Below are positions 28,401 to 40,400 of a stretch of DNA of 64,000 nucleotides, in pieces. Position 1 is the first letter of the stretch; each line of letters starts with the position of its first letter. A program made the position numbers and the translations under genes. This DNA comes from Haliclystus octoradiatus (Eukaryota > Cnidaria > Staurozoa > Stauromedusae > Haliclystidae): assembly GCA_916610825.1 (NCBI GenBank), contig OU744448.1:19571032-19635031 (forward strand), in the 5' to 3' direction. The notes beneath the pieces were generated by a model, which did not search any database, had not been told where the DNA came from, and worked only from the letters and a program-made list of their open reading frames with translations.

Positions 28401-31400
28401 TTTCTTATTAGTGTGTTTTATTAAGTTTAGAAATTAGAAAGGAATCAGTAATCAGCAATCGTAATTACTTTTCAAAGTTGAGAAATTTGTAATTGTAATT
28501 AATTACTTTTTGAAACACAGTAATGATAATTGTAATCACCCAGTGATTGTTCAAAGTATTTGTAACGGTAAATTATTACACAGATCTCAGTAATTGACAG
28601 TTTATTTTATTTGCAAAACATTCAAAACACCTTTTCTGCATTTTTCTCACTTTAAAATAATCACTTAATTTTTTATGATTAATAAAAATTTGATTGTGAA
28701 ATAACAAAACTAGACTGCCTTTATGTTGCAATTCTATATAGTCATGCTAATAGTTTAATACAAAAAAACCATGACAATAATTATATACCATAGTAGGTGC
28801 GGTGAAGATCTGAACAGACATCGATGTAGCCTATAAAGGATATAAATTAAAATAATGATGGATATGCAATCTATTTTAACAAGGTATTCAAAACATCATT
28901 TTAACACCAATTTTCAAATCCAATTGTTTTGAAAATTGATAATTCCTGACGAATGATTGGATATGCATTACTTATTTGGCACTATAAAGAAGCTGCAATC
29001 ACTTAGAATCAATTTGTAACAGATAAGAGTGCCTCTATGGTTTAAAATTACTTTGTTTGGCAGGGTCTACGGTGAAACATCTATTTAACAACCAATCACC
29101 TATAAGATAAAATAAACAAATTGGCCACTACAGATATGTGACCTTCATATACACTATGAGAGGTTATAATGCATATATATATTATTGAAGTGGACACCAT
29201 AATAGATAAGTGTCTTGTATATAAACAAATTGGCCACTACAGATATGTGACCTTCATATACACTATGAGAGGTTATAATGCATATATATATTATTGAAGT
29301 GGACACCATAATAAATAAGTGTCTTGTATATAAAGAAATTGGCCACTACAGATATGTGACCTTCATATACACTATGAGAGGTTATAATGCATATATATAT
29401 TATTGAAGTGGACACCATAATAGATAAGTGTCTTGTATATAGAGGTAAATATTATAGCAGATATGACTGTATATAATTGACAGTTATTCACATGAAAAAA
29501 TGTAAACAAATGAAAAGTTATTAAATCAACTTTCGAAACAATTCTGTAAGGTTAATAACATAACACAAGCTGCGGTATTAAACTTCTAATTGTTGCAAGT
29601 CTTAGTTACAAATCAACATATTATAAAAATGGTATTATATATATATATAATGATTATGATGATCAAAATAACATATTTAGAATTTACTTACCGAAACAGA
29701 ATGATCATGATCATCTTTGATAAAAAGTCGCATCATTTCTTTATATTTCTAAGAAAAGAAGGAAAAGAATGTGTACAAGTACGTTTCTTGAGTGATATTA
29801 TAATACAAGCGGATAGCTTAGATAAACATACAAAATGAGCAACAAATCCCCTGCGAAAACAGTTCAGGAGTTCATGAACGTTAAATGGCCAAATCTTCAC
29901 GAACTGTCCATGAAATGTCTGTGAGGGTTCATGAACTGTTCGTGAACAGTTGGGGAAAATTGGAGCCATTTAACGTTCATGAACTGCTCATGAACTCCTG
30001 TACTGTTTTTGCAAAAATTAATTTATTAAACTGTCGGGATAACACAAAATAAAAATTAATTCTCTTGTTCTAATTAATCAGTTCAGTGAAACTGCAAAGT
30101 CAGAATACAGAATTGTTTGCTACACTCCCACTAGCGACTGGAGTGATGGATGTTCAGGATCGACTAAAATTTCAAACACTTACTTTGATGTTGAGGGTGA
30201 TGAACAAAACTATCACTGATTATATTTCCAAAAAAAAATGAAAAAATCGTCATGTCCATCAACCCAGCATATAGTGATGACAAGTTTTATGTTTCTATAT
30301 GCCATCAGAGGTTGTTTAGATTTTGAGGAATTTGTGAGTGGAACTCTCTCCGTCAATGTATTGAACATTTCAAAATTAAATTAAAAAGTCAATACTATTA
30401 TAACTATTTTACATGAATTCTTTTTATTCTGTTTTAGATTATGTAAATGAGCTCCATCTAAATACGCAATGTATTGCAATTTTGATTTTCAATCAAGTTT
30501 AATGATGACGACGATGAAACTTCTAAATTCAACCATACTATAAAACACATTCAATTATTTGAGCTCACAAATTTTTTATTTTAAAATATTTCAAACATTA
30601 AACCCTTTATCTCAAATCCTTAACATCACAATAATTTGGCCTAGGTGCTTGGTTGGTGGGAGGTTGGCAGCAAAACACAATAGCTAGTTGACCAATAGCA
30701 GACCTGACACCACCAACCAAGCTCCACGTTTTTCCAGGTACAAATAAGAGATCATATTTCAGAACTGAAATACTGCACATTTTCTGTGAAATCATGAGGC
30801 CTACTGTAAGCCTACAGGGAAGGTTTGGTTCTTGATTACTATGATAACATCAATATTATTGGGGTTAAATGGAATTTTACCGAGGTTAAACCATCATCTT
30901 TAAGTTGCGTATATTGTGAGCTATTACTTTGTAGGTTAGAGAAAGGGGCCTGGTATTGAGGCTCAGGTTCACAGGAGGGGGTAGGTATTACGCAGTGGGT
31001 CATCTAATCTACTTTACAGTTTTGTTGGGCGATTTATTCATTCCTTGCTTTGCCAGCTTGCTGCTTAGTTCATTTCAGCCAACTTCCTGTTATAATGCTA
31101 TGCCAATGATGATTGAGGTGTTGGCTGAAATCAGCAATCGTAATTACTTTTAAAAGTTGAGAAATTTGTAATTGTAATTAATTACTTTTTGAAACACAGT
31201 AACGATAATTGAGGCTGCGGTTGTTTGATGCTTGTCAAATATGCTTGTTGATTGCTGCGAATTAGGATTTGTGTTGTTGTTGCTGCTATGACATGCTAAT
31301 GCCTGGGCCGTTCCACTATCATTTGTGTTGTTGTTGTTGTTGCTTTGCTATGCTATATTAATGGTTTGGGCCATGCCGCAATCGTTGGTGTTATTGTTGT

Positions 31401-34400
31401 TGCTGAGCTATGCTATACTAATGCTTTGGGTCATGCCGCTATCATTGATGTTATTGTTGTTGCTATGCTATGATAATGCTTTGGGCCATGCCGCTATCGC
31501 TGGTGTTGTTGTTGTTGCTGAGCTATGCTATATTAAGGCTTTGGGTCATGCCGCTATCATCGATGTTATTGTTGTTGCTATGCTATGCTAATGCTTTGGG
31601 CCATGCTGCTATCGTTGGTGTTGTTGTTGTTGTTGCTGAGCTATGCTATATTAATGCTTTGGGTCATGCCACTATCATTGATGTTATTGTTGTTGCTATG
31701 CTATGCTATGCTAATGCTTTGGACCGTGCCGCTGTCATTGAGGTTGTTGTTGTTGCTATGCTAGGCTATGCTATTGATGATGGAGTTTGGGCTGCTGTTG
31801 TTTATTGCCGGTTAAATGTGGAACATTTTTTCTCCCACCCTCCACTATTATTTGTGTTGTTGTTGTTGTTGCTTTGCTATGCTATATTAATGGTTTGGGC
31901 CATGCCGCAATCGGTGGTGTTGTTGTTGTTGCTGAGCTATGCTATATTAATGCTTTGGGTCATGCCGCTATCATTGATGTTATTGTTGTTGCTATGCTAT
32001 GATAATGCTTTGGGCCATGCCGCTATCGCTGGTGTTGTTGTTGTTGCTGAGCTATGCTATATTAAGGCTTTGGGTCATGCCGCTATCCTTGATGTTATTG
32101 TTGTTGCTATGCTATGATAATGCTTTGGGCCATGCCGCAATCGTTGGTGTTGTTATTGTTGCTATGCTATGCTATATATTAATGTTTTGGGCCATGCTGC
32201 TGTCGTTGGTGTTGTTGTTGTTGCTATGCTATGCTATGCTAATGCTTTGGACCGTGCCGCTGTCATTGAGGTTGTTGTTGTTGCTATGCTAGGCTATGCT
32301 ATTGATGACGGAGTTTGGGCTGCTGTTGTTTATTGCCGGTTAAATGTGGAACATTTTTTCTCCCACCCTCCTCCCATTCAAGGTTATGGTTGGTAAGTAT
32401 GTCTAGGAATTCCACTGACTTAGCAGTGTGACTGGAGCTTGATTGGTGGTGTCAGGTCTGCCTTTGTTCTGCCGGCCTTTATAATTAATTGCCGCCTGCC
32501 ACCTCCCACCTGCCAACCAAGCACCTAGGCCAAAATATTGTTGTACTATTAAGATGAATGGTTTAATGTCAATTCAAGAGTAGTTGACTAACCTTTGCAA
32601 ATGTAATGGAGAATTTCTTTTTACCAAATTGATCCAACATGAGCCTATTAGAATGATATCAATATATGCTTAGATGAAAATACTTTCTAAAATATCACAA
32701 AGGTTTTCTGCGATCTGATTGGTCGAAAGAGCGTGCATGAAATCCTAGGGTAAAACATGGCTCCGAAAACCGGGGAAAACCGCAAGCTTCAAATAGTTTG
32801 ATCTGTGATAAAATACAGAATTTATAACTTTTTGATAACAATCCAATAAATATCTCAATAATGACTAAGATTTACAAAACGACATTTAGCTCAAGATGTT
32901 TATATTTATTGAAAAGCGTGGTGAATGAGTTATTGGTCGTGTAACATGCAAAATAAAAACACAGAATGAAAGACAATTATAGGCTACGTCGCTGTTTCAA
33001 GGTAAACCTAAAATTCAAATAACAATAACTGCATTAACTTGCTAAAGAACTATTGTACCATTTATATTACAGACGTTCTTGTATATGTCTTTCTTTATTC
33101 GACAATATCTATCTTGTTGTGGGATTCTCTTTGCTTGGTTTATGAATTGAAATTGAATTTTAAATTGTGAATTCATGAATTGAAAACTCGCCGTCGAATG
33201 AGATTTCGACATTTGTTTTATTTTAGAAAAGGGTTACCACATGCTTGCAAATGTTTGTATTCATATTTACTAAACTCAAAAATGTTGGGAGACACTTGGG
33301 AAGCTAAAAATCACTCGTGTCTCCCAACATTTTCTCGTTTAGTAAATATGAATACAAACATGGCAAGTATGTGGTAACCCTTTAATACAACACAACACAA
33401 TTTTTGCAATGATGGTTTCATAGAAACACAACAGAAATGTATAATATGGAAAGAGCAGCAGATCAGAAACAGAACAATGTTGGCGGATGTGATTTGTAAT
33501 CTGTATGATCTTATTACAAATGAATGATCAAAAATTCAGTACAGTTTCCTGTAATGAAGAGTCAAAGGCATATCAACGTCAACAATGTTTTTGAATAATA
33601 ATGAATAGAAGAATATCAATAAAATTGAATGGGGTTAGATGTTCTTACATTTTAGCAAAGTTTAACCATCATCCTTATAAAGGGAGTCCCGCGTTGGCGC
33701 AGTATGAGGGTGTGGCTAGATGTATCATTTTATTCAGTAAGGGATTGAGTACATATTAAGGCACATGCTCACTGTGAGAGATGGGCATGGAATGGCATAC
33801 TTTAAAAAATGACCTTTGACTCCTCTTGTTCCTAGATCCCTAATAGAATAGGGTGGTTAATGTCATTCCTTGATTGCCAGCGTGCTGCTTCAGTTGCGAA
33901 TCCGACTTGCTTAAACCATTTGAATTTATCGCTAGCATTGCCTATTGATTGATCCTGTTATTAGCTGTTAACTGTTTTGTTAATACATATTTTCTTAAAG
34001 CCAGATTGTAGATTGCCTTGTATGAAATTAGAGAGACACTTAAATGTTCAAGTTACCACATTTTAAAAGTGATGAGATGCTTTACAAATGCCGCCATCTG
34101 CCACGCTTGAAAGTTGGGAGATACTTAACTGTTCAAGCTGTAATTCTTGACGTTAATGATATGCCATGCTTGATTGCTACTAGCTGCCATGCTTGAAAGT
34201 TGTGAGATGTTTAGTCATTTTCAACCTACTTTGCTTGAATGCTTAGATGCCTGGCTCGGTCACACTGAGGCTCTACAAGAGGTTTTATTAGGGAGTTAGC
34301 AATTCCACTGACTTAGCAGTGTGATTGGAGCTGGTTGGTAGTGTCAGGTCTGCCTTTGAACTGCTAGTGTTTTGCATGTAGCTATTGCCATCTCACATCA

Positions 34401-37400
34401 ACCAAACACATAGGCCAAAAATACCGTAGTATCAAGGGGGAGCGTTTAACTTAGCGTTAATTTAACTCAACTTTAACTTAGTAAACTTGGCAAAATATCT
34501 TGGTCAAATGATTTAAAATATGTAAAACATACCCAGACATCAGTGCTTGGTGAAAAACACTTCTTGCGACTAGAAAAATAGAGAAAGCCAAATACTTCAA
34601 GCCAAATATTTTCAAACCACGGAATCATAACCCATTCACCCAAAACACTTTGCTGCAGCTGTGTTCGGGTTTTCAAATAGCATGTGGCATGTTGGGAGAC
34701 ACGGGAGAGCATTAGAAATAAAGAGTTGTAGTGCAAGTGTTTTTCAGGGTTTGAGTGTCTCCCACATCCCAAATGTTGGTATCAGAAATAACAGTTGATA
34801 AACAGTTCATGAAGTTGACGAACATTTCATGAAACCCATGAAATCGATGGATTGTATTGCAGGAATATTACTTGCAGAGAGAACATTCCCCAGCAAAACA
34901 GTTGTTGACGTTTGATAAAAAAAGAACAGATTTATGATCACACTAACTGAAAAGTGACTGATTGATAAAGTAACTACAGTAATAGTATAAATTTCATATA
35001 TTATTCATAAACTATTTATAGAATGTTGATCAAAAGTTGATAATTCTGCAAACATCATCAAGTATTATATTTTTTTATATAACTGTTGAAAGAGTAAATA
35101 CTGTAATGCTAATTGAATGGGATAACATTGATTCTAACCTTTCCATAGGCCTGCATCAGCCAAAAGAACATGTTCCAAAACTGTACAACCTCGGTCAGTA
35201 TAGCTCCCAACTACTACCTGACATAGCACCCGCCGTAAGCCATCTAAAATAAAAACACACAGGCTATTGAACAATTCCACAAGCTGTATGCCTTACCTAT
35301 CATGTGTTTGCATACACACAACTTACTTTGAAAGCATCGAACGACAAAGGTGTTTAGAAATTTCTTTCTGGTACAGGATGTTGTGAAAATGCTGGCTTCA
35401 GCTTTATATTGAGATTTCCATGATCAACTCATAGAACGTAATCACGATAAAAGTAAATACTAAATGAGCTGTTTATCCACCTTAAATTATATACCGGCAC
35501 TCTAAATCTTGTTTCATGCTCCTGTCTATACTATATAATGTAAGAGCAAAATTTAAATTGCCTTTTGCATGATCTTGTTTTATGTCCTGCCAAATAAAGA
35601 CACATCCCCATGCAAAAAACGATCTAGGAGTAAATGAACAGTTCATGAACAGTTCATAAAAATTCGGATCACTTAACGTTCACAACCTGTTCATGAACTC
35701 CTGAACTTTCGCTGTTTTTAAATTCCAAATTCTGAGTGCATATGTTTGGTGTAATGTGTCCAGTTACTGTTCTGTTGTTTTCTCATCATCTACACATTCA
35801 CTGGTATGGATTTAGCAAGGTGACCTATACACAGCATAAAATAGTGGGCACTTGAATTAATAATGAACAGTGACTGACCTGAAAAGGAAATTGATTGGTA
35901 AATCCATTCCATTAACTCCAATGCAATTCCTTGATGAGCAAGGATATCTTGATGTATTACCTCACATACCAATGGACGCTTGCCAAATCTAGATGACCTA
36001 GCCTATATGAAGTAAGGTAGAAAAATATCAATGACAGTACTTGGCATTAGGACCCTGGACCACCCCTGAGAAAAATATTTAGGAGTTCATGAACAGTTTA
36101 CAAACGTTAAATGGTCCATTTTCATGAACTGCTCATAGAAATCAACACATTTTTAACAGGCGGGGGATCTAAAACAGTTGCAACACGGAGATCAGACAGG
36201 TTTTGAATGTTAATGGCCCAAATTTTCATGAACTGTTAATGGAGTGTTCCTTTCGCAGTTCCATTTGTTAACCAATGGTATACATCATACAAGATTGCAC
36301 TAATTATCAGTGCGATGGCGAATGGTTTGGTTGTGACAACATAGCATACTATCAATGAGCTTGAATATGTTTGCTAATTGTTGCAGTCATTAAAGTATCA
36401 ACATCAATCAAATCAATAAAGGTGATCAACTGGTTAAATGTTTGAATTATGCTCTAAAGAAGAGATACAGAAAGTTGGAGTGAAATGCATTAGAACGTCA
36501 TCTTCAATCCTATAAATCCCCATTTAAGCATGCGGTCTATAATATAATGTTAGGTCAAACATAAAACCCTCTTACCCTGACTTCATTGCAAATTTTTTCA
36601 CATCTTGTATATTGACCAGAATAAATCACTGATCGACCCTAAATCAATGAAAAATATATGAAAAATACCCATACCACTTATAGGATCAAACTGTAACCTA
36701 ACTATTAAACATCCTGGCTTACAATTATGCTGACAGCTAGAACTTGTATAACAGATTTTCAAGGATAAATCATGCTTTCTGCTTACAAACTAGCCTGCAT
36801 GAGATAGTCCAAGTAGATCCAATCAAAGCTTGGAAATTCCCTGTATTGTGATATGCAAAACACATACAAACAGAAGACCTGAAGCCCTACTATCTATACT
36901 ATTATATCTATATAAATGCCTGACGCCTATTGCAACAGATATCAACCATGCTGTCTACTGTATATATTAGATACATCAGCAACACAAACCGCACATAAAA
37001 AACATTGAAAACTTTGTGAACAATAGCTTACCTCTTTGTCAACAATACTTGCTAAAAGTAAAGCTTTTTGCTGATCGCATCGAATAGCTTTTATTAGTGA
37101 GAATAACACCTTGAAAATGAAGAAATAGATTACATTATAATCATCATATTAATCATATAATCCATTCCAGGTTTTTTACAAAGGGATCAAAGCATAATAA
37201 CATACAAAATATTACATTTAATAACATCGAGATACTGTGTACAATCAAAAAGAAGAAGTTAGTATTTCGATAGCTTTGCCCCTGCGATAAAAAGTGCATG
37301 AGTTCAATAACGTGAAATTGTCCAAACGTTCATGAACTTTTCATGAACTTTCAGGCAATTTCACATTCATGAATAAGTTCATGAACCGGTTCATTAAGTG

Positions 37401-40400
37401 TTTCTGGACTCTTTGTTTCTGGACACTGTTTATGAACTGTTCATGAACCCACAAAAATGTTTATGAACTGTTCATGAACTCTTTGTGACTGTTTATGAAC
37501 TGTTCATGAACTCTTTGTGACTTTTTATGAACTGTTCATGAACTCACAAAAAAATATCCATGAACAGTTCATGAACCCACAAAAAATGTTTATGAACTGT
37601 TAATGAACTCTTTGTGACTGTTTATGAACTCTTTGTGACTGTTTATGAACTGTTCATGAACTCTCTGTGACTGTTTATGAACTGTTAATGAACCCACAGA
37701 GAAATGTTCATGAACTGTTCATAAAGTAAAGTAATGTGGACGGTGTCGCCCTACCGAAGGCACCCGTACCACTCCTCTATTTCTAGAGGAGTGGCTCTTT
37801 TCGCTAAGAGCAATGATGTTAAACGCTCCTTAGATCTCAGCCGCGACAATGCAGATCAATTTCAACAGATTTCATGGCAGATAGGCCTTGATTGTCAATG
37901 CGCAACGATGCGCCGCAGCTACTCACAATGCAATTCGTTCTGAACCATTCCATCCGCCATCCTTAGATGGTACTCATTTGATGTTACAGATAAAGTCAAG
38001 GCTGAGTTGACCTCAGGGGGATTTGAACCACAGTCGATCAGATATGACACGATTTGAAGTTCGGTTGCTCTGCCAACTGAGCTAATCACCCCTGTATACA
38101 CTAATCTAATCACCCCTACAAAAATATGTTCATGAACTGTTCATGAACCCACAAAAAACGTTCATGAACTGTTCATGAACCCACAAAAAAATGTTCACGA
38201 ACTCACATATTTTTCACAGCGGTCATTTCCATTTTATATTTATGTCAATGTCAGCGATCACTTCATAGAGGATGGCAGATCGTTTTACAAACAAGCATTA
38301 GCTGATTTGATAGCTAACATTTGATATGTGGGCTATTTAGTTATTGGTTGAGGATCGTGTTTTGGTGGTTAATAGAGTGTGCTTAACAAAACTATCTGAA
38401 TTTCTATTTTGTGTGGGAGTGTGAAAAACCATATAAATATGTTTGCTAAATACTTTGATGAAATTTTGTTATGGAAATTCTATTATTAGTTCTTAATATT
38501 TGTAGGCTTGATGACACAAATACTTTTTGAAAACACTTTGTGAAAGCCTATCAATGATTTAACTTAATATACAAATGTTTTCATCGCATGACCCATTTCT
38601 GGAACTCCACATTTATAGCTAATTCGTTTCCTCTTTTCCTGGTAAAAATCTTGTGAATTTGTGACACAGAAATCCATCAAGGAATAGTTATTTATAAATT
38701 ATGGTATGGCAACATCATTTTTCAAACAATCTCCGGAAGTGTAATTTTGATTGCCTCCAGAAATCAAAGTGCAGGAATCCTTATTTGATTGAGCCCTGTA
38801 ATATATAATCCCTTTATAAAATGTAAACTATCAGGATGAAGGTGAACAATGCAAAGTTAGACAACAAAACTGTCCAGTAGACTAATAAAGAAGCTTTGAA
38901 AAGATTCTAACAAATATCTAGGTCTACAGTATTGATAAACTTACATCGTCATAAGTGTGTACTTCGTCATTAAACAGAACAGCATGATGAGTTGCATCTA
39001 GTGGGTTCCTGGGATAAACAATACAACCGCGCTTAGTTTACCCTGTGATAATTGATGGGTCGCTTCAGATAAAATTGCAATCTAAATTGGGCAAAGGTTT
39101 CATAGTCTTTTTTGTGGGTTTCACAGCTGTAAATCAGGGAGGGGGTACAATGTTGAAGGTTGAAGTATCCAGTTGAGCATATGCCAATCCCATTTTGAAG
39201 GTCAAAAATTAGAAATATATCCTAGTCAGAAACAGGCCTCGGCTCGTTTATTGATCAAACAAGCAGCTTTGATTGTAAAGGATTTCATGAGCGACATCAA
39301 TTCAGCAACACATATATGTTACAACACAATTCAGCGATATATGTCAGTTGTACAACACCTGCTTTGGAGCTCGATTTTGTAGGTTGTAAGATATGTTTGC
39401 TGCTTAAACCACATTTAAATCATAGCCATCAATTCCCAACATCTATTGAATCGATTTTATTTTTATTTATCTGTCACAATGTTTGTATAATCATGGTAGA
39501 AACTTCACGGCTTGTGACTCTTTTTCCTATTTCGCCAGGTCAATTAAAAGAAACGAGAAAAATGTATTTTATCTAAATATCAAAACTTAGGTACTGCATT
39601 GATGGATGATATAGCCTTGTTACATTTGTCAGGTTAGCTTTCAAGTAAAAAAATTGAAATAAAATTCATTATTTACTGTGGCCGAAAACAATCTCTCCGT
39701 GTTGGTCAAGCATTGCTCGCTTTATGTATATTTCATTCAAACTGCTCACAAGTTTATGACTTTCACACTAATGTGTTGACCTTTCACACTCGAGCAAACA
39801 AAAGAACTCAAAGCAATTTGATCGCGTAGCCTTTAAATTACATTAACCATTCATGCATACAATTGTTTTGAAGCCATTGTATTGTTCTCCAGCGTCATCA
39901 CATACAAACGAACCCTGAATGATCGCAACGCAACTTTTCCGAAGAAAAGTCATAAAAACCTTTGAAATGGATTTCGAAGTTTGATTACATTAACATCCTA
40001 TAAAAATTATAAAATCCAAAATTTAATAATATTAAATAATAAACAACAACGAAATTTTGTAAAAATCATTCTAAAATTTTGCAACCTTCGGAAATGGTGA
40101 TGGCCTTCCGGGAACCTGGTTCCCGGGCTCCCGCACTTTGTGACACCCTGGATCTAGCCAAATTGACCACTACGGACAGGTGACCTTTGTATACAGCTTT
40201 GATCTAATACTGACCAATAACAGCCCTGATGATTATACAAACAATAACTTACCTTGATGATAAAACTGACATTGGATTGCCACCTTGATATTTCCAGCAT
40301 ATCATATCAACGCAATACCGTAGAACGTATTCAAACAACTCTTTGGCACGGCCTTTGACATCAACAGGAAAATCAGCAAGTGGATCCTTGAACGAAGGAA

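Larger units (their letters stand above)
30633..32538. mobile_element. 1.9-kb inverted-repeat element carrying a minisatellite
   Basis: Left end TTTGGCCTAGGTGCTTGG (about 30635) followed by CAGACCTGACACCACCAA (about 30697). The right end shows the same two blocks inverted: GGTGGTGTCAGGTCTGCC (about 32445-32462) and CCAAGCACCTAGGCCAAA (about 32518-32535). The inverted repeats are therefore about 95-108 bp long. A solo right end lies at 34310-34432. No transposase is seen, so it is non-autonomous and of unknown superfamily. It lies in UBR2 intron 11. Confidence 0.7.

Noticed and set aside
30060..30240. Possible short cysteine-containing exon ([16 protein letters not shown])
   Set aside because: It has no acceptor/donor pair in phase, lies antisense in a UBR2 intron, and shows no clear domain.
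31470..32117. 215-codon open frame on the + strand
   Set aside because: It lies entirely in a minisatellite whose units contain few stop codons. Neighbouring frames are open too, and there is no family similarity or splice context.
34473..34772. 99-codon minus-strand frame
   Set aside because: Only 37 bases of it (34533-34569) are a UBR2 exon. The rest is intron and repeat read-through.
38018..38092. tRNA gene on the minus strand
   Set aside because: It is the head of a SINE with two sister copies. The anticodon arm is not convincing.
37278..38221. GTTCATGAAC units as p53 response elements
   Set aside because: p53 half-sites need purines before CATG and pyrimidines after. Here the order is the opposite (TTCATGAA).
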